A stretch of DNA of 13,197 bases from RGIG1993 sp964564225 (GTDB lineage Bacteria > Bacillota > Clostridia > Oscillospirales > CAG-272): the NCBI GenBank assembly GCA_964564225.1, contig CAZMAF010000044.1:1-13197 (forward strand), written 5' to 3'. Made by a program: the position numbers and the translations under genes. Below are positions 1 to 6,559 of the stretch, piece by piece (position 1 is the first letter of the stretch; each line of letters begins with the position of its first letter). The notes beneath the pieces were generated by a model. That model was not told the origin of the DNA and did not search any database. It saw only the letters and a list, made by a program, of their open reading frames with translations.

Positions 1-63
1 AAACACCGAAATGTTCTCGTATTTTTCTTCGCCTTCGCAATGCTCGTAGTTCTTAGTTCTCAA
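1..63 (-). CDS. Possible start of an unidentified gene running off the left edge
   Basis: On the minus strand a TTG at 61-63 follows an AAGGA ribosome-binding-like site with a 7-nt spacer and opens a frame of 21 codons that stays open to the window edge. The residues are strongly acidic and polar (start MRTKNYEHCEGEEKYENISVF is not long enough to match to any family, so only the composition is informative). An in-frame TAA lies just upstream of the TTG, so the gene cannot start earlier. It lies on the same strand as, and downstream of, the tRNA-Thr gene. The frame is too short to exclude chance, and the start codon is a weak one. Confidence 0.22.
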   Translation of the reverse strand, partial: MRTKNYEHCEGEEKYENISVF

Positions 64-108
64 AAACTGTCCTTAAGGGAACTGAGCATTAGCCTTTCCT
101 TGTTTTTA

Positions 109-183
109 TGGAGCTGGTGAGAGGATTCGGACCTCCGACCTGCTGATTACGAATCAGCTGCACTACCCCTGTGCTACACCAGC
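109..183 (-). tRNA. tRNA-Thr (anticodon CGU)
   Basis: Read on the minus strand this is a complete 75-nt cloverleaf with an encoded CCA end (109-111). The acceptor stem GCTGGTG (177-183) pairs perfectly with CACCAGC (113-119), and the discriminator base is U. The anticodon arm is GCTGA-TTCGTAA-TCAGC, giving anticodon CGU at 149-151, which reads ACG threonine codons. The T arm carries the usual GGTCCGAATCC-like loop. It stands alone, with no other tRNA in the window. A U-tracted terminator downstream is not clear. Confidence 0.95.
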
Positions 184-293
184 ATTCTGTTTTTCTCACG
201 TACGAGTTATTTTATCACATTTGTTTTGGTTTGTCAACTGTTTTTTAAAAAAAAATGAAAGATTTATCGTTCGTTTTTATGAGGAGCGCCTTC

Positions 294-322
294 TTGACAA
301 ATTTTTTCTTTTTTGCTATAAT
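294..322 (+). promoter_or_regulatory. Consensus sigma-A promoter for the GNAT-rqcH operon
   Basis: A perfect -35 TTGACA (294-299) is separated by 17 nt from a perfect -10 TATAAT (317-322). A TG dinucleotide one base before the -10 makes it an extended -10 as well. Transcription should begin near 329, leaving a leader of about 80 nt before the start codon at 411. Because this promoter lies inside the longest open frame that begins at 255, it decides against that upstream start. It is likely strong and constitutive, and no operator is evident. Confidence 0.88.
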
Positions 323-410
323 AAACACCATTAAGAACTATTTAAGACAATGGGTTTTCAGAGATAATGCGAAAGGCGCGGTCTGTTTTGCTCCATTTTT
401 TGAGGTGGCT

Positions 411-1115
411 ATGAGAATTGAAAATGATCGTGAGATCTTTGAGGCGGGCTATCCCGGTATCGTTCCGTTTTTAATCGAGGAATATAAGGGTGAGGTGTCT
501 GTTGAGGTCTATGAGGGTGCTGAGGCGGCGGCAAGGGAATATCTTGCGCGCCATGAGGGGAGGCTGTTTTCAAAAGAGGCGCTTTCCCATCTTGCGCGCT
601 CGTTGGATGGCTATCTGCTTCAAAACCGATATGAACGTGACACGGTAGGGGAAACGCTTTATTATTATCAGTATGAAATGACCGATCGGACGGCGCTGGA
701 TCCTTCTCTTGTGAAGGCGGGAACATACCGTCTGACAGCTTCGTTGATCAGAAGGGTGAAGAAAAATCTTACGACCTTTACGCTTGACGAGCTTCTTTCC
801 AAAAAGCTTGAGGCGTTTGTGGTTGTCGAGGATGATGCCGTTGTTGCGATTGCCGCTGTTAACGAGCGCTTGGAAAAGGGAAAGGTGCTTGAGATTACCG
901 TTGAAACCTCGCCGCGTTTCAGACAGCGCGGATATGCTTTGTCAACCGTGACGGCGCTTTCCGATTATCTTTTGGATAAAGGCGCGACTGTGGCGTACTG
1001 CTGTCGCAATACACATATGAAAAGTAACAGGGTAGCAAAGCGTGTCGGTTTTACGCGCGTCGGCCGCTTTTACGCGGTATCGGCTTATCGCCTGCCCGAT
1101 TCGGATAAGGAATAA
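411..1115 (+). CDS. GNAT-family N-acetyltransferase
   Basis: The protein has 234 residues. The C-terminal half (about residues 125-230) reads as a GCN5-related acetyltransferase fold. The strand pair around VVVEDDAVVAIAAV is followed by the acetyl-CoA pyrophosphate-binding loop RQRGYA (residues 171-176). After it comes the FR47-like segment CCRNTHMKSNRVAKRVGF (197-214), in which the Asn and the final G-F are typical. The N-terminal 120 residues are not a domain I can name and probably hold the substrate-recognition part, as in two-part GNAT proteins of Clostridia. The substrate is unknown. The start at 411 is preferred because a GAGGTGG ribosome binding site lies just before it and the promoter at 294-322 excludes the earlier in-frame ATG at 255. 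The gene is first in the operon, and rqcH starts 4 nt after its stop codon. Confidence 0.85.
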   Translation: MRIENDREIFEAGYPGIVPFLIEEYKGEVSVEVYEGAEAAAREYLARHEGRLFSKEALSHLARSLDGYLLQNRYERDTVGETLYYYQYEMTDRTALDPSLVKAGTYRLTASLIRRVKKNLTTFTLDELLSKKLEAFVVVEDDAVVAIAAVNERLEKGKVLEITVETSPRFRQRGYALSTVTALSDYLLDKGATVAYCCRNTHMKSNRVAKRVGFTRVGRFYAVSAYRLPDSDKE

Positions 1116-1119
1116 GACT

Positions 1120-2838
1120 ATGGCTTTTGATGCAGGTATGGTGGGCGCTGTTGCCCACGAAATCAAGGAGCGCGCTATGAACGCGCGGGTGGAAAAGGTA
1201 TATCAGCCCGAAAAGGACGAGCTTGTGTTACAGCTTCACACCCGAGAGGGGAATCTCCGTCTGTCGATTGCGGCAGGTGCGAACAATCCCCGTATCGGAT
1301 TTGTGACGAGGCAGAAGGAAAATCCTGCCTCGCCCTATCTTTTTTGTATTCTTGCCCGTAAGCATCTGAGCGGCGCAAGGCTTCTTGCTTGCGAGCGGCT
1401 CGGCTACGAGCGTGTCATCGAACTATCGTTTGATTCGCGCGATGAAATGGGGTTTTTTGAAACCAAATATCTTTATGCTGAGATCATGGGCAAATACTCC
1501 AATCTCATTTTGTGCGATAAAAACAAGACGATTCTCGGAGTATTGCGTCCTGTGGATTTTACGATCAGTACGCGCCGTCAGCTTTTGTCGGGATTACGCT
1601 ACGAGCTTCCGCCCGCGCAGGACAAGCTTTCGCCTCTCGCTTTGGAGCGCGAGTCTTTTCTCTCTCTTGCCGAGCAGTTTTCCGAAATGCCGACCGATAA
1701 GTTCCTGACTTCGCAGTATTTCGGTATTTCCTCGCTTGTCGCGCGTGAGATCGCCGAGCGTTCGGTGTCGCGCGTGGGCGCATCGCCCGCCTTGGTGTAT
1801 ACGGCGTTTTCTTTGTATATGACGCAGCTTTCGGAGCATCAATTTTTGCCGACGGTAGTTTATGAAGGAGCAAAGCCGATCGCTTTTTCCTGCGTGGATA
1901 TTGCGCAGTATGGCGAGGGTTTTACTGTGGTGCATCCCGCATCTCTCTCGCTTGCCGTTGAGGCGTATTTTGACGAGCGCGATAATTTAGAGCATTCCAA
2001 AAAACGCGCTTTTGATCTTTTCAAGCTGGTGATGAATGCTCGCGCGAGAATTGCCAAAAAGCTTGCTTTGCAGGAGGGTGAGCTTGCCGAGTGCGCTAAA
2101 AAAGAGGAATATAAACGTCTGGGTGATCTGATTACCGCTAATATGTATCAGTTAAAGCGCGGTATGCACGAGGCAACGGTCGTCGATTATTATGATGAGG
2201 CGATGCCTGAAGTTACCGTTATGCTGGATGCAAGACTTTCGCCTTCTCAGAATGCGCAGGTATATTATAAAAAATATAACAAGGCGAAAAATGCTGAACG
2301 CGAGCTTGAAAAGCAGATCGCCATGGCAAAGGATGAGCTTTTGTATATGGATTCTGTTGCCGATTCACTTGAGCGTGCTGTCGGACAGACCGAGCTTGAC
2401 GAGATCCGTCGTGAGCTTGCTGAAGCGGGCTACGGCGCGAAGATCAGAAAGGCGGCGACTGCAAAAGGCGTAAAGACCAAGCCGTACGAGTACGTGACGA
2501 GCGGCGGGTACCGTCTTATTTGCGGCAAAAACAATTTGCAGAACGATCAGATCACTTTTAAGCTTGCGTCTAAGGAGGATTGGTGGTTTCACGTTAAAAA
2601 TGCGCCCGGTTCGCACGTTGTGATGATTCTTGACGGCAAAGGCGAGCCGTCTGAGCGCGATTTCACCGAGGCTGCGTCGCTTGCCGCATATCATTCTTCA
2701 CTTGCCGCCTCCGAGCGTGTGGAGGTTGATTATACCAACGTGCGTTATCTGAAAAAGCCGAACGGTGCAAAGCCCGGTTTCGTGGTTTATACGACCTATT
2801 ATTCGGCGCTCGTAAAGCCTATGCTTCCTCTCCAATAA
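1120..2838 (+). CDS. rqcH: RqcH / NFACT ribosome-associated quality control protein (fibronectin-binding A homologue)
   Basis: The 572-residue protein matches bacterial RqcH (B. subtilis YloA) in length and along its whole extent. In that family the protein binds the 50S subunit carrying a stalled peptidyl-tRNA and recruits tRNA-Ala to add C-terminal alanine tails that mark the nascent chain for degradation. The NFACT-N domain covers about residues 1-170, with a conserved stretch LPPAQDKLSP (163-172). A helix-hairpin and coiled-coil middle runs from about 290 to 440. The NFACT-R domain covers about 455-570, with GKNNLQND (469-476), WWFHVKNAPGSHVV (488-501) and KKPNGAKPGF. The EIM triplet known to matter in B. 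subtilis is kept at 121-123. The D97-R98 pair is E97-R98 here, a conservative change. The start at 1120 is chosen over the in-frame 1042 because it gives the family N-terminus and lies directly after the preceding gene. An AAGG-type site precedes it. Confidence 0.95.
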   Translation: MAFDAGMVGAVAHEIKERAMNARVEKVYQPEKDELVLQLHTREGNLRLSIAAGANNPRIGFVTRQKENPASPYLFCILARKHLSGARLLACERLGYERVIELSFDSRDEMGFFETKYLYAEIMGKYSNLILCDKNKTILGVLRPVDFTISTRRQLLSGLRYELPPAQDKLSPLALERESFLSLAEQFSEMPTDKFLTSQYFGISSLVAREIAERSVSRVGASPALVYTAFSLYMTQLSEHQFLPTVVYEGAKPIAFSCVDIAQYGEGFTVVHPASLSLAVEAYFDERDNLEHSKKRAFDLFKLVMNARARIAKKLALQEGELAECAKKEEYKRLGDLITANMYQLKRGMHEATVVDYYDEAMPEVTVMLDARLSPSQNAQVYYKKYNKAKNAERELEKQIAMAKDELLYMDSVADSLERAVGQTELDEIRRELAEAGYGAKIRKAATAKGVKTKPYEYVTSGGYRLICGKNNLQNDQITFKLASKEDWWFHVKNAPGSHVVMILDGKGEPSERDFTEAASLAAYHSSLAASERVEVDYTNVRYLKKPNGAKPGFVVYTTYYSALVKPMLPLQ

Positions 2839-2852
2839 GTTGTGAGGTCGTG

Positions 2853-3584
2853 ATGGATATCAAGAATGAAAGATTTTGCGAGGCAGTTGAAACGGTTATT
2901 CAAAGGACACGGAAGGGTGAGGGGATCGGCAGGCTGGGTGAAAAGCTTGTACATGCCTCGCTGAAGCTTTTTTACGAGCCAAATGAGAAATTTCACGAGG
3001 TCAAGGTCGGAAATTTTATTGCCGATATTCTTTCGGATAAAGGTATTGTTGAAATTCAGACGGGATCGTTTACACCGTTGAAACGAAAGCTGGAGGCGTT
3101 TTTGCCGTCCTACGACGTGACCGTGGTGCATCCCGTTGCCAATCGGAAGACGGTGATCTGGATTGATCGGGAGGGTTGTTTTTCCAAGCCGTCTAAAAGT
3201 ACGAAGCGAGCCGATATTTTCGGAGCGTTTTTGAAGATAGTCAGTATTTTACCCTATCTTCGCGATGAACGTCTGACGGTCATTTTGCCGCTTCTTGACG
3301 TGGAGGAATACCGTCTGTTGCATCCGAAGTATCAAAAACGCCGTGCTGTGCGCTATGAAACGTTACCGAAGGCATATTGCGGCGAGATTGTTCTGAAAAC
3401 GTCCGTCGATTACGCCGCTCTTTTGCCTGAGGCTTTGGGGAAAAGCTTTACGTCAAAGGAGTTTTCAAAAATCTGCAAGGTGAGAGGCAGGGCGCTTTCC
3501 GCTTCGCTGAAAGTGCTGCTGACGCTCGGTGTTCTTTCACGCGAAAAGCTTGAACGCGGGTATCTCTATCATCGGGAAATGTGA
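2853..3584 (+). CDS. Uncharacterised protein with a PD-(D/E)XK nuclease-like core and a C-terminal winged-helix-like region
   Basis: I do not recognise a named family for this 243-residue protein. What can be seen is an N-terminal helix with GxGRLGEKxVH (residues 24-34, E30). Strands then follow, carrying HEVKVGNFIADIL (48-60, D59) and IVEIQTG (65-71, E67 and Q69). The spacing and the E...D...ExQ order are those of the PD-(D/E)XK nuclease superfamily. CoiA-like proteins in that superfamily also use ExQ in place of ExK. The last 50 residues (SFTSKEFSKI...LLTLGVLSREKLERGYLYHRE) resemble a winged helix. Nuclease activity is inference only. ATG 2853 is favoured over the overlapping GTG at 2850 because GAGGT at 2844-2848 then has a usable spacer. 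The gene begins 14 nt after rqcH, is last in the operon, and is followed at once by a terminator. Confidence 0.8.
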   Translation: MDIKNERFCEAVETVIQRTRKGEGIGRLGEKLVHASLKLFYEPNEKFHEVKVGNFIADILSDKGIVEIQTGSFTPLKRKLEAFLPSYDVTVVHPVANRKTVIWIDREGCFSKPSKSTKRADIFGAFLKIVSILPYLRDERLTVILPLLDVEEYRLLHPKYQKRRAVRYETLPKAYCGEIVLKTSVDYAALLPEALGKSFTSKEFSKICKVRGRALSASLKVLLTLGVLSREKLERGYLYHREM

Positions 3585-3589
3585 AAATG

Positions 3590-3628
3590 AAAAGCAAGAA
3601 CACAGAATGGCTGATGTTCTTGCTTTTT
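3590..3628. terminator. Bidirectional intrinsic terminator between converging operons
   Basis: The arms AAAAGCAAGAACA (3590-3602) and TGTTCTTGCTTTT (3615-3627) pair perfectly over 13 bp around a 12-nt loop. A T run follows on the plus strand. On the minus strand the stem also ends in a T run (the leading AAAA), with more T-rich sequence after it. It can therefore stop both the GNAT-rqcH operon, whose last stop codon is 5 nt away, and transcription coming from comEC. Confidence 0.9.
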
Positions 3629-3701
3629 GATTCTGAAAAAGATTTTTACAGGAGCTTTTTGACCTCACAAATTAAAATTTCAAAGCTTACCGTGAATTGT
3701 G

Positions 3702-5951
3702 TTACTCCCGTTTGGTTCGCGCGGCGCGGTTGCCGTAATAGTAGTTCTGGCTGTCTTGCGCAGGAAGGTAGCCTTTTGGCTCGTACTCCCATATTTCGTT
3801 TGCAAGCGGGATCAGCGAGCCCTTCATTTCTGAGCCGTAAGCGCCGCGTATGAGAACGTCGTGATGTTTCTTCAAAATACCAAAACGAATATCGAAATCG
3901 TTAGGCGCATTTTCGCGGATATAGAGAAGGGTTTTGTCTTTAAGTGCAATCGAAAGCGCGTAGGTGTCGTTTGTGGTGGCGGCGTGCGTTTCGATGGCGA
4001 TACCGTTATAGATCACCGTGTCGCCTGCGGCATAGCGTGTAACGGTAATGCCGAGTTTTTCCGCGAAGTACGTCAGTGAATCGGTACTGTCATCATTTTG
4101 CGGCAGAATGAGATGTTTTATCAATCCCGCTTCCCAAAGCCCGTAAATGAGAAGCGTTTGTTTTTCCGAAGGATTTGCGAGCATCAGGGTATCGCATTTT
4201 ACAGAGGGTGAGGTGAGTTTACCGTTACCGATCGTGTTTTTGACAAAGCTGTCGGAATAGGAAAAGACGATGGCGAGTCGGCGTGTTTCGTATTCGATGA
4301 AGACGAGGTCATTTGTGCCGTCCGAGAGATAGCTGACGCTTTCGACGTTTTGCAGTGAGAGGGTATCAATCGCCGCGCCGAGTGGGATCAGCAGGAAAAC
4401 GGAGGACAAAACGACGAGCGCGAGCTTTTTCTTATTAAAAAACAAGAAGGGGATCGCTACTGCCGCGACAAGCGCCGTGAGATAGGGTACAAAGCGGTAG
4501 TCGAGTGAGAATGTGAAGTGTTTCAGCGGCACGGCAAGATAGGAAAGCGATAGAATACCGTTGGACAGCATTTCGACAAGGAGCGTGACGATGCCGCCTG
4601 CAAGGGGTATTTTGCAGGTGAGGAGGAAGATTGGAATCAGGTATAAAAGCAAGGTGAAAAGCGGTGCGAAAATAAGATTGGACAAGGGTGCTAAGACGAA
4701 GACGCTTCCCGATACCAACAGTAAGAGGGGCAGAATAAAAGCATTGGCTGCCAGTGTGAGAATACTTGCCGAGATAAAAGCGCGCGTGATCCGCCGGGTC
4801 AGACGCTTGGTGAATTGCATGGTATCATCAATGCGATACCGTTGGAAGATTGCGTGTAAAACAGGGGCGGCGAGTGTCAGAATGCCGAACGTCGCAAGGA
4901 AAGAGAGCAGGAGTCCGACGTCTAAAATAGCGCGGCGCGATACAAGGGTAATACAGGCAGTAGCGGCAAAAAGCGACGTAACAGGATCGCGGTGCCGTCC
5001 GATAAATTCCGAGAGATAGAAAAGTAAAAGCATTCCGCCCGCGCGTAGTAAAGAGGGAGTGAAATCGGTGAGAACGGCGTAGAGAAGAATGATGGCAGTC
5101 AGTATGAGATAACGCCGGCGTTTACCGATAGAGCAGTAAGAAAAAAGCCATGCGAACATGCCGATGAGTACTGTCAGGTGCAGACCGCTGACGGCAAAGA
5201 GATGGCTGATACCCAAGGCGGAAAAGTTTTCTTTTACGTTTTGAGAAAGCGTGCTTTTATCAGCGAGAAGCAGGGATTTCATAACCGCGGCGGCGCTTGG
5301 TGAGAGGGTGTTGTCAAACAACTCAGAAAGTGCGGTTTTCAGTGAAAAGATACGGGTTCCTTTTTCAACGAGCTCGGCAGAATGCTGATAGCTTCCGGTA
5401 AGCGTATAGCCGTCGGCATAGCTTGATAACTCGTTCAGTGTATTGCCTTCTATGTAAGAGAGTTGAAAACAGCCCTTGATCACGTCGCCTTCTTCGAGAG
5501 GAACGTAGCGGTCGTTTTCAAGCAGTATGAGGGTGTCGCCGAAAAAGTAGAGAATTGTTTTGTAGGCGTTTTCTTCGTTTTCCGGTATGAGTATCCCCTT
5601 GACGACCGTGATTTCGTCGTATACCTGAATGCTTTTCGTTTTGAAGATAGCGGTCAGTTCGGTTTCTTGAAAGGAGTTTTTAATCTTTTGATGCTCGGCG
5701 TTATTGATACCGCCGAGCGTTGCTCCGAGTAACAGCGCTGCCAGAATCAGCGAAATTGCCGTGCGGCAGGATTTTAAGTCGGCGTGTTTTGCGCTCTTGG
5801 CGAGAAGCAGGATCAAAAGGCATACAAAGGGAAGCAGAATTAAAATCAGTAAAATCGGCGTCGGGCGAAGATACTGTATGAAAAAATCAGTGATAAGGAA
5901 GAAGGCAAGGGCGGCGGCGAGCGGCCTTTTGCGTAAAATTGTTGTCAGCAT
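3702..5951 (-). CDS. comEC: ComEC/Rec2 DNA-uptake channel protein with a degenerate C-terminal lactamase-like domain
   Basis: The 749-residue membrane protein has the ComEC layout. Residues 1-80 contain about three N-terminal TM helices. An OB-like soluble region covers about 95-190. A polytopic Competence domain covers about 220-520, marked by HLFAVSGLHLTVLIG (250-264), the TPSLLRAG segment (298-305) and GRHRDPVTSLFAA (318-330). In competent bacteria ComEC carries single-stranded DNA across the inner membrane. The C-terminal 210 residues align in order with the usual metallo-beta-lactamase-like domain, but its signatures are gone: the DVGQGD position reads SDGTND (543-548), the HxHxDH position reads NPSEKQ (593-598), and the later HHGS position reads RGAYGS. 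ATG 5951 is the furthest possible start, because TGA lies two codons upstream. I see no Shine-Dalgarno site before it. The gene starts 13 nt past the hup terminator. Confidence 0.92.
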   Translation of the reverse strand: MLTTILRKRPLAAALAFFLITDFFIQYLRPTPILLILILLPFVCLLILLLAKSAKHADLKSCRTAISLILAALLLGATLGGINNAEHQKIKNSFQETELTAIFKTKSIQVYDEITVVKGILIPENEENAYKTILYFFGDTLILLENDRYVPLEEGDVIKGCFQLSYIEGNTLNELSSYADGYTLTGSYQHSAELVEKGTRIFSLKTALSELFDNTLSPSAAAVMKSLLLADKSTLSQNVKENFSALGISHLFAVSGLHLTVLIGMFAWLFSYCSIGKRRRYLILTAIILLYAVLTDFTPSLLRAGGMLLLFYLSEFIGRHRDPVTSLFAATACITLVSRRAILDVGLLLSFLATFGILTLAAPVLHAIFQRYRIDDTMQFTKRLTRRITRAFISASILTLAANAFILPLLLLVSGSVFVLAPLSNLIFAPLFTLLLYLIPIFLLTCKIPLAGGIVTLLVEMLSNGILSLSYLAVPLKHFTFSLDYRFVPYLTALVAAVAIPFLFFNKKKLALVVLSSVFLLIPLGAAIDTLSLQNVESVSYLSDGTNDLVFIEYETRRLAIVFSYSDSFVKNTIGNGKLTSPSVKCDTLMLANPSEKQTLLIYGLWEAGLIKHLILPQNDDSTDSLTYFAEKLGITVTRYAAGDTVIYNGIAIETHAATTNDTYALSIALKDKTLLYIRENAPNDFDIRFGILKKHHDVLIRGAYGSEMKGSLIPLANEIWEYEPKGYLPAQDSQNYYYGNRAARTKRE

Positions 5952-5963
5952 AATTCATTTTAT

Positions 5964-5994
5964 AAAAAAAGGCTGTCACATACCTGCGACAGCC
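5964..5994 (-). terminator. Intrinsic terminator of the HU gene
   Basis: On the minus strand the stem GGCTGTCGCA / TGTGACAGCC (5985-5994 with 5971-5980) forms 10 bp with one G-U pair around a GGTA tetraloop. It is followed directly by seven T residues (5964-5970). It lies 18 nt after the hup stop codon and only 13 nt before the comEC start codon, so comEC is separated from hup transcription unless polymerase reads through. Confidence 0.93.
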
Positions 5995-6012
5995 GTTTAC
6001 GGTCAAAATCGT

Positions 6013-6288
6013 TTATTTTGCGATCTTATCTTTAAGAGCCTTACCGGGCTTGAAGGTGGGAACCTTCGTTGCGGGGATTACAACGGTTTCCTTGGTCTGA
6101 GGATTTACGCCGTTTCTTTCAGCGCGCGCTTTTACTTTAAACGTACCGAAGCCTGCGAGAACAACGTCGTCGCCTTCAACGAGTGCGTTTTCGATTGCGC
6201 CGATGAGAGTATTAACGGCAAGAGTTGCCTTGGTTTTCGGAATATCTGCGCCTTCGGCAACGATTTCAATCAATTCTTTTTTAGTCAT
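6013..6288 (-). CDS. hup: HU-family nucleoid DNA-binding protein
   Basis: This is a 91-residue HU protein, the usual family length. The N-terminal helical dimerisation part MTKKELIEIVAEGADIPKTK is followed by the saddle and arm region GFGTFKVKARAERNG (46-60), with VNPQTKE (61-67) at the tip. The Pro of that motif is the one that kinks DNA in HU/IHF proteins. The protein binds and bends double-stranded DNA non-specifically as a dimer and compacts the nucleoid. The start at 6288 is supported by AAAGGA (6298-6303) 9 nt upstream and by the canonical N-terminus, and the longer in-frame extension to 6450 runs through the promoter. A 6-bp hairpin GCGGAA/TTCCGC (6308-6324) sits in the short leader just before the ribosome binding site. 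The gene is monocistronic, closed by the terminator at 5964-5994. Confidence 0.97.
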   Translation of the reverse strand: MTKKELIEIVAEGADIPKTKATLAVNTLIGAIENALVEGDDVVLAGFGTFKVKARAERNGVNPQTKETVVIPATKVPTFKPGKALKDKIAK

Positions 6289-6336
6289 AACTGTACATCC
6301 TTTCCTTGCGGAAGTGTTTTCCGCCGTATTACTTAT

Positions 6337-6364
6337 AGTATACCATAAATTGCTTAAAAAACAA
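6337..6364 (-). promoter_or_regulatory. Promoter of hup
   Basis: On the minus strand TTGTTT (6359-6364) and TATACT (6337-6342) are 16 nt apart, with TG before the -10 forming an extended -10 (TGGTATACT). Transcription should start near 6330, giving a leader of about 40 nt that contains the hairpin at 6308-6324. The sequence from 6353 to 6337, GCAATTTATGGTATACT, is almost repeated in the divergent promoter at 6496-6514. Confidence 0.7.
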
Positions 6365-6486
6365 GAATGATTTGTTGAAAACCGATATTTTCCCCGTTTT
6401 TCACAAAAAAAAGCTATGCGTCGGAAAAATATGTGATTTTTTTTGTACAAACTGACAAATTTTTGTAAAAAATATCAAAAAAGCTC

Positions 6487-6514
6487 TTGCGCTTTGCAAA
6501 TTTTATGGTATACT
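6487..6514 (+). promoter_or_regulatory. Promoter of the two-TM protein gene
   Basis: TTGCGC (6487-6492) and TATACT (6509-6514) are 16 nt apart, with an extended -10 TGG before the second hexamer. The start site would be near 6521, leaving a leader of about 40 nt. The -35 is weak, but the -10 region GCAAATTTTATGGTATACT (6496-6514) is nearly the same as that of hup. Confidence 0.65.
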
Positions 6515-6559
6515 GTATTCGTGGTTTCCAAACCAAGATTACTTACAGGAGAGATTTGT

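Noticed and set aside
255..410. An upstream start of the GNAT gene at ATG 255, adding 52 residues
   Set aside because: The perfect promoter at 294-322 lies inside this extension, the extension is hydrophobic and unlike a GNAT N-terminus, and ATG 411 has a GAGGTGG site.
3581..3853. A 90-codon plus-strand frame after the nuclease-like gene
   Set aside because: It runs straight through the bidirectional terminator and into the antisense of comEC, and its product has no recognisable features.
4561..5019. A 152-codon plus-strand frame, very rich in Arg, Lys and Ser
   Set aside because: It is fully antisense to the conserved comEC Competence domain and has the composition of a shadow frame.
5704..6348. 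A 214-codon plus-strand frame covering comEC start and hup
   Set aside because: It is antisense to the HU gene and to a terminator, with no ribosome binding site or family resemblance.
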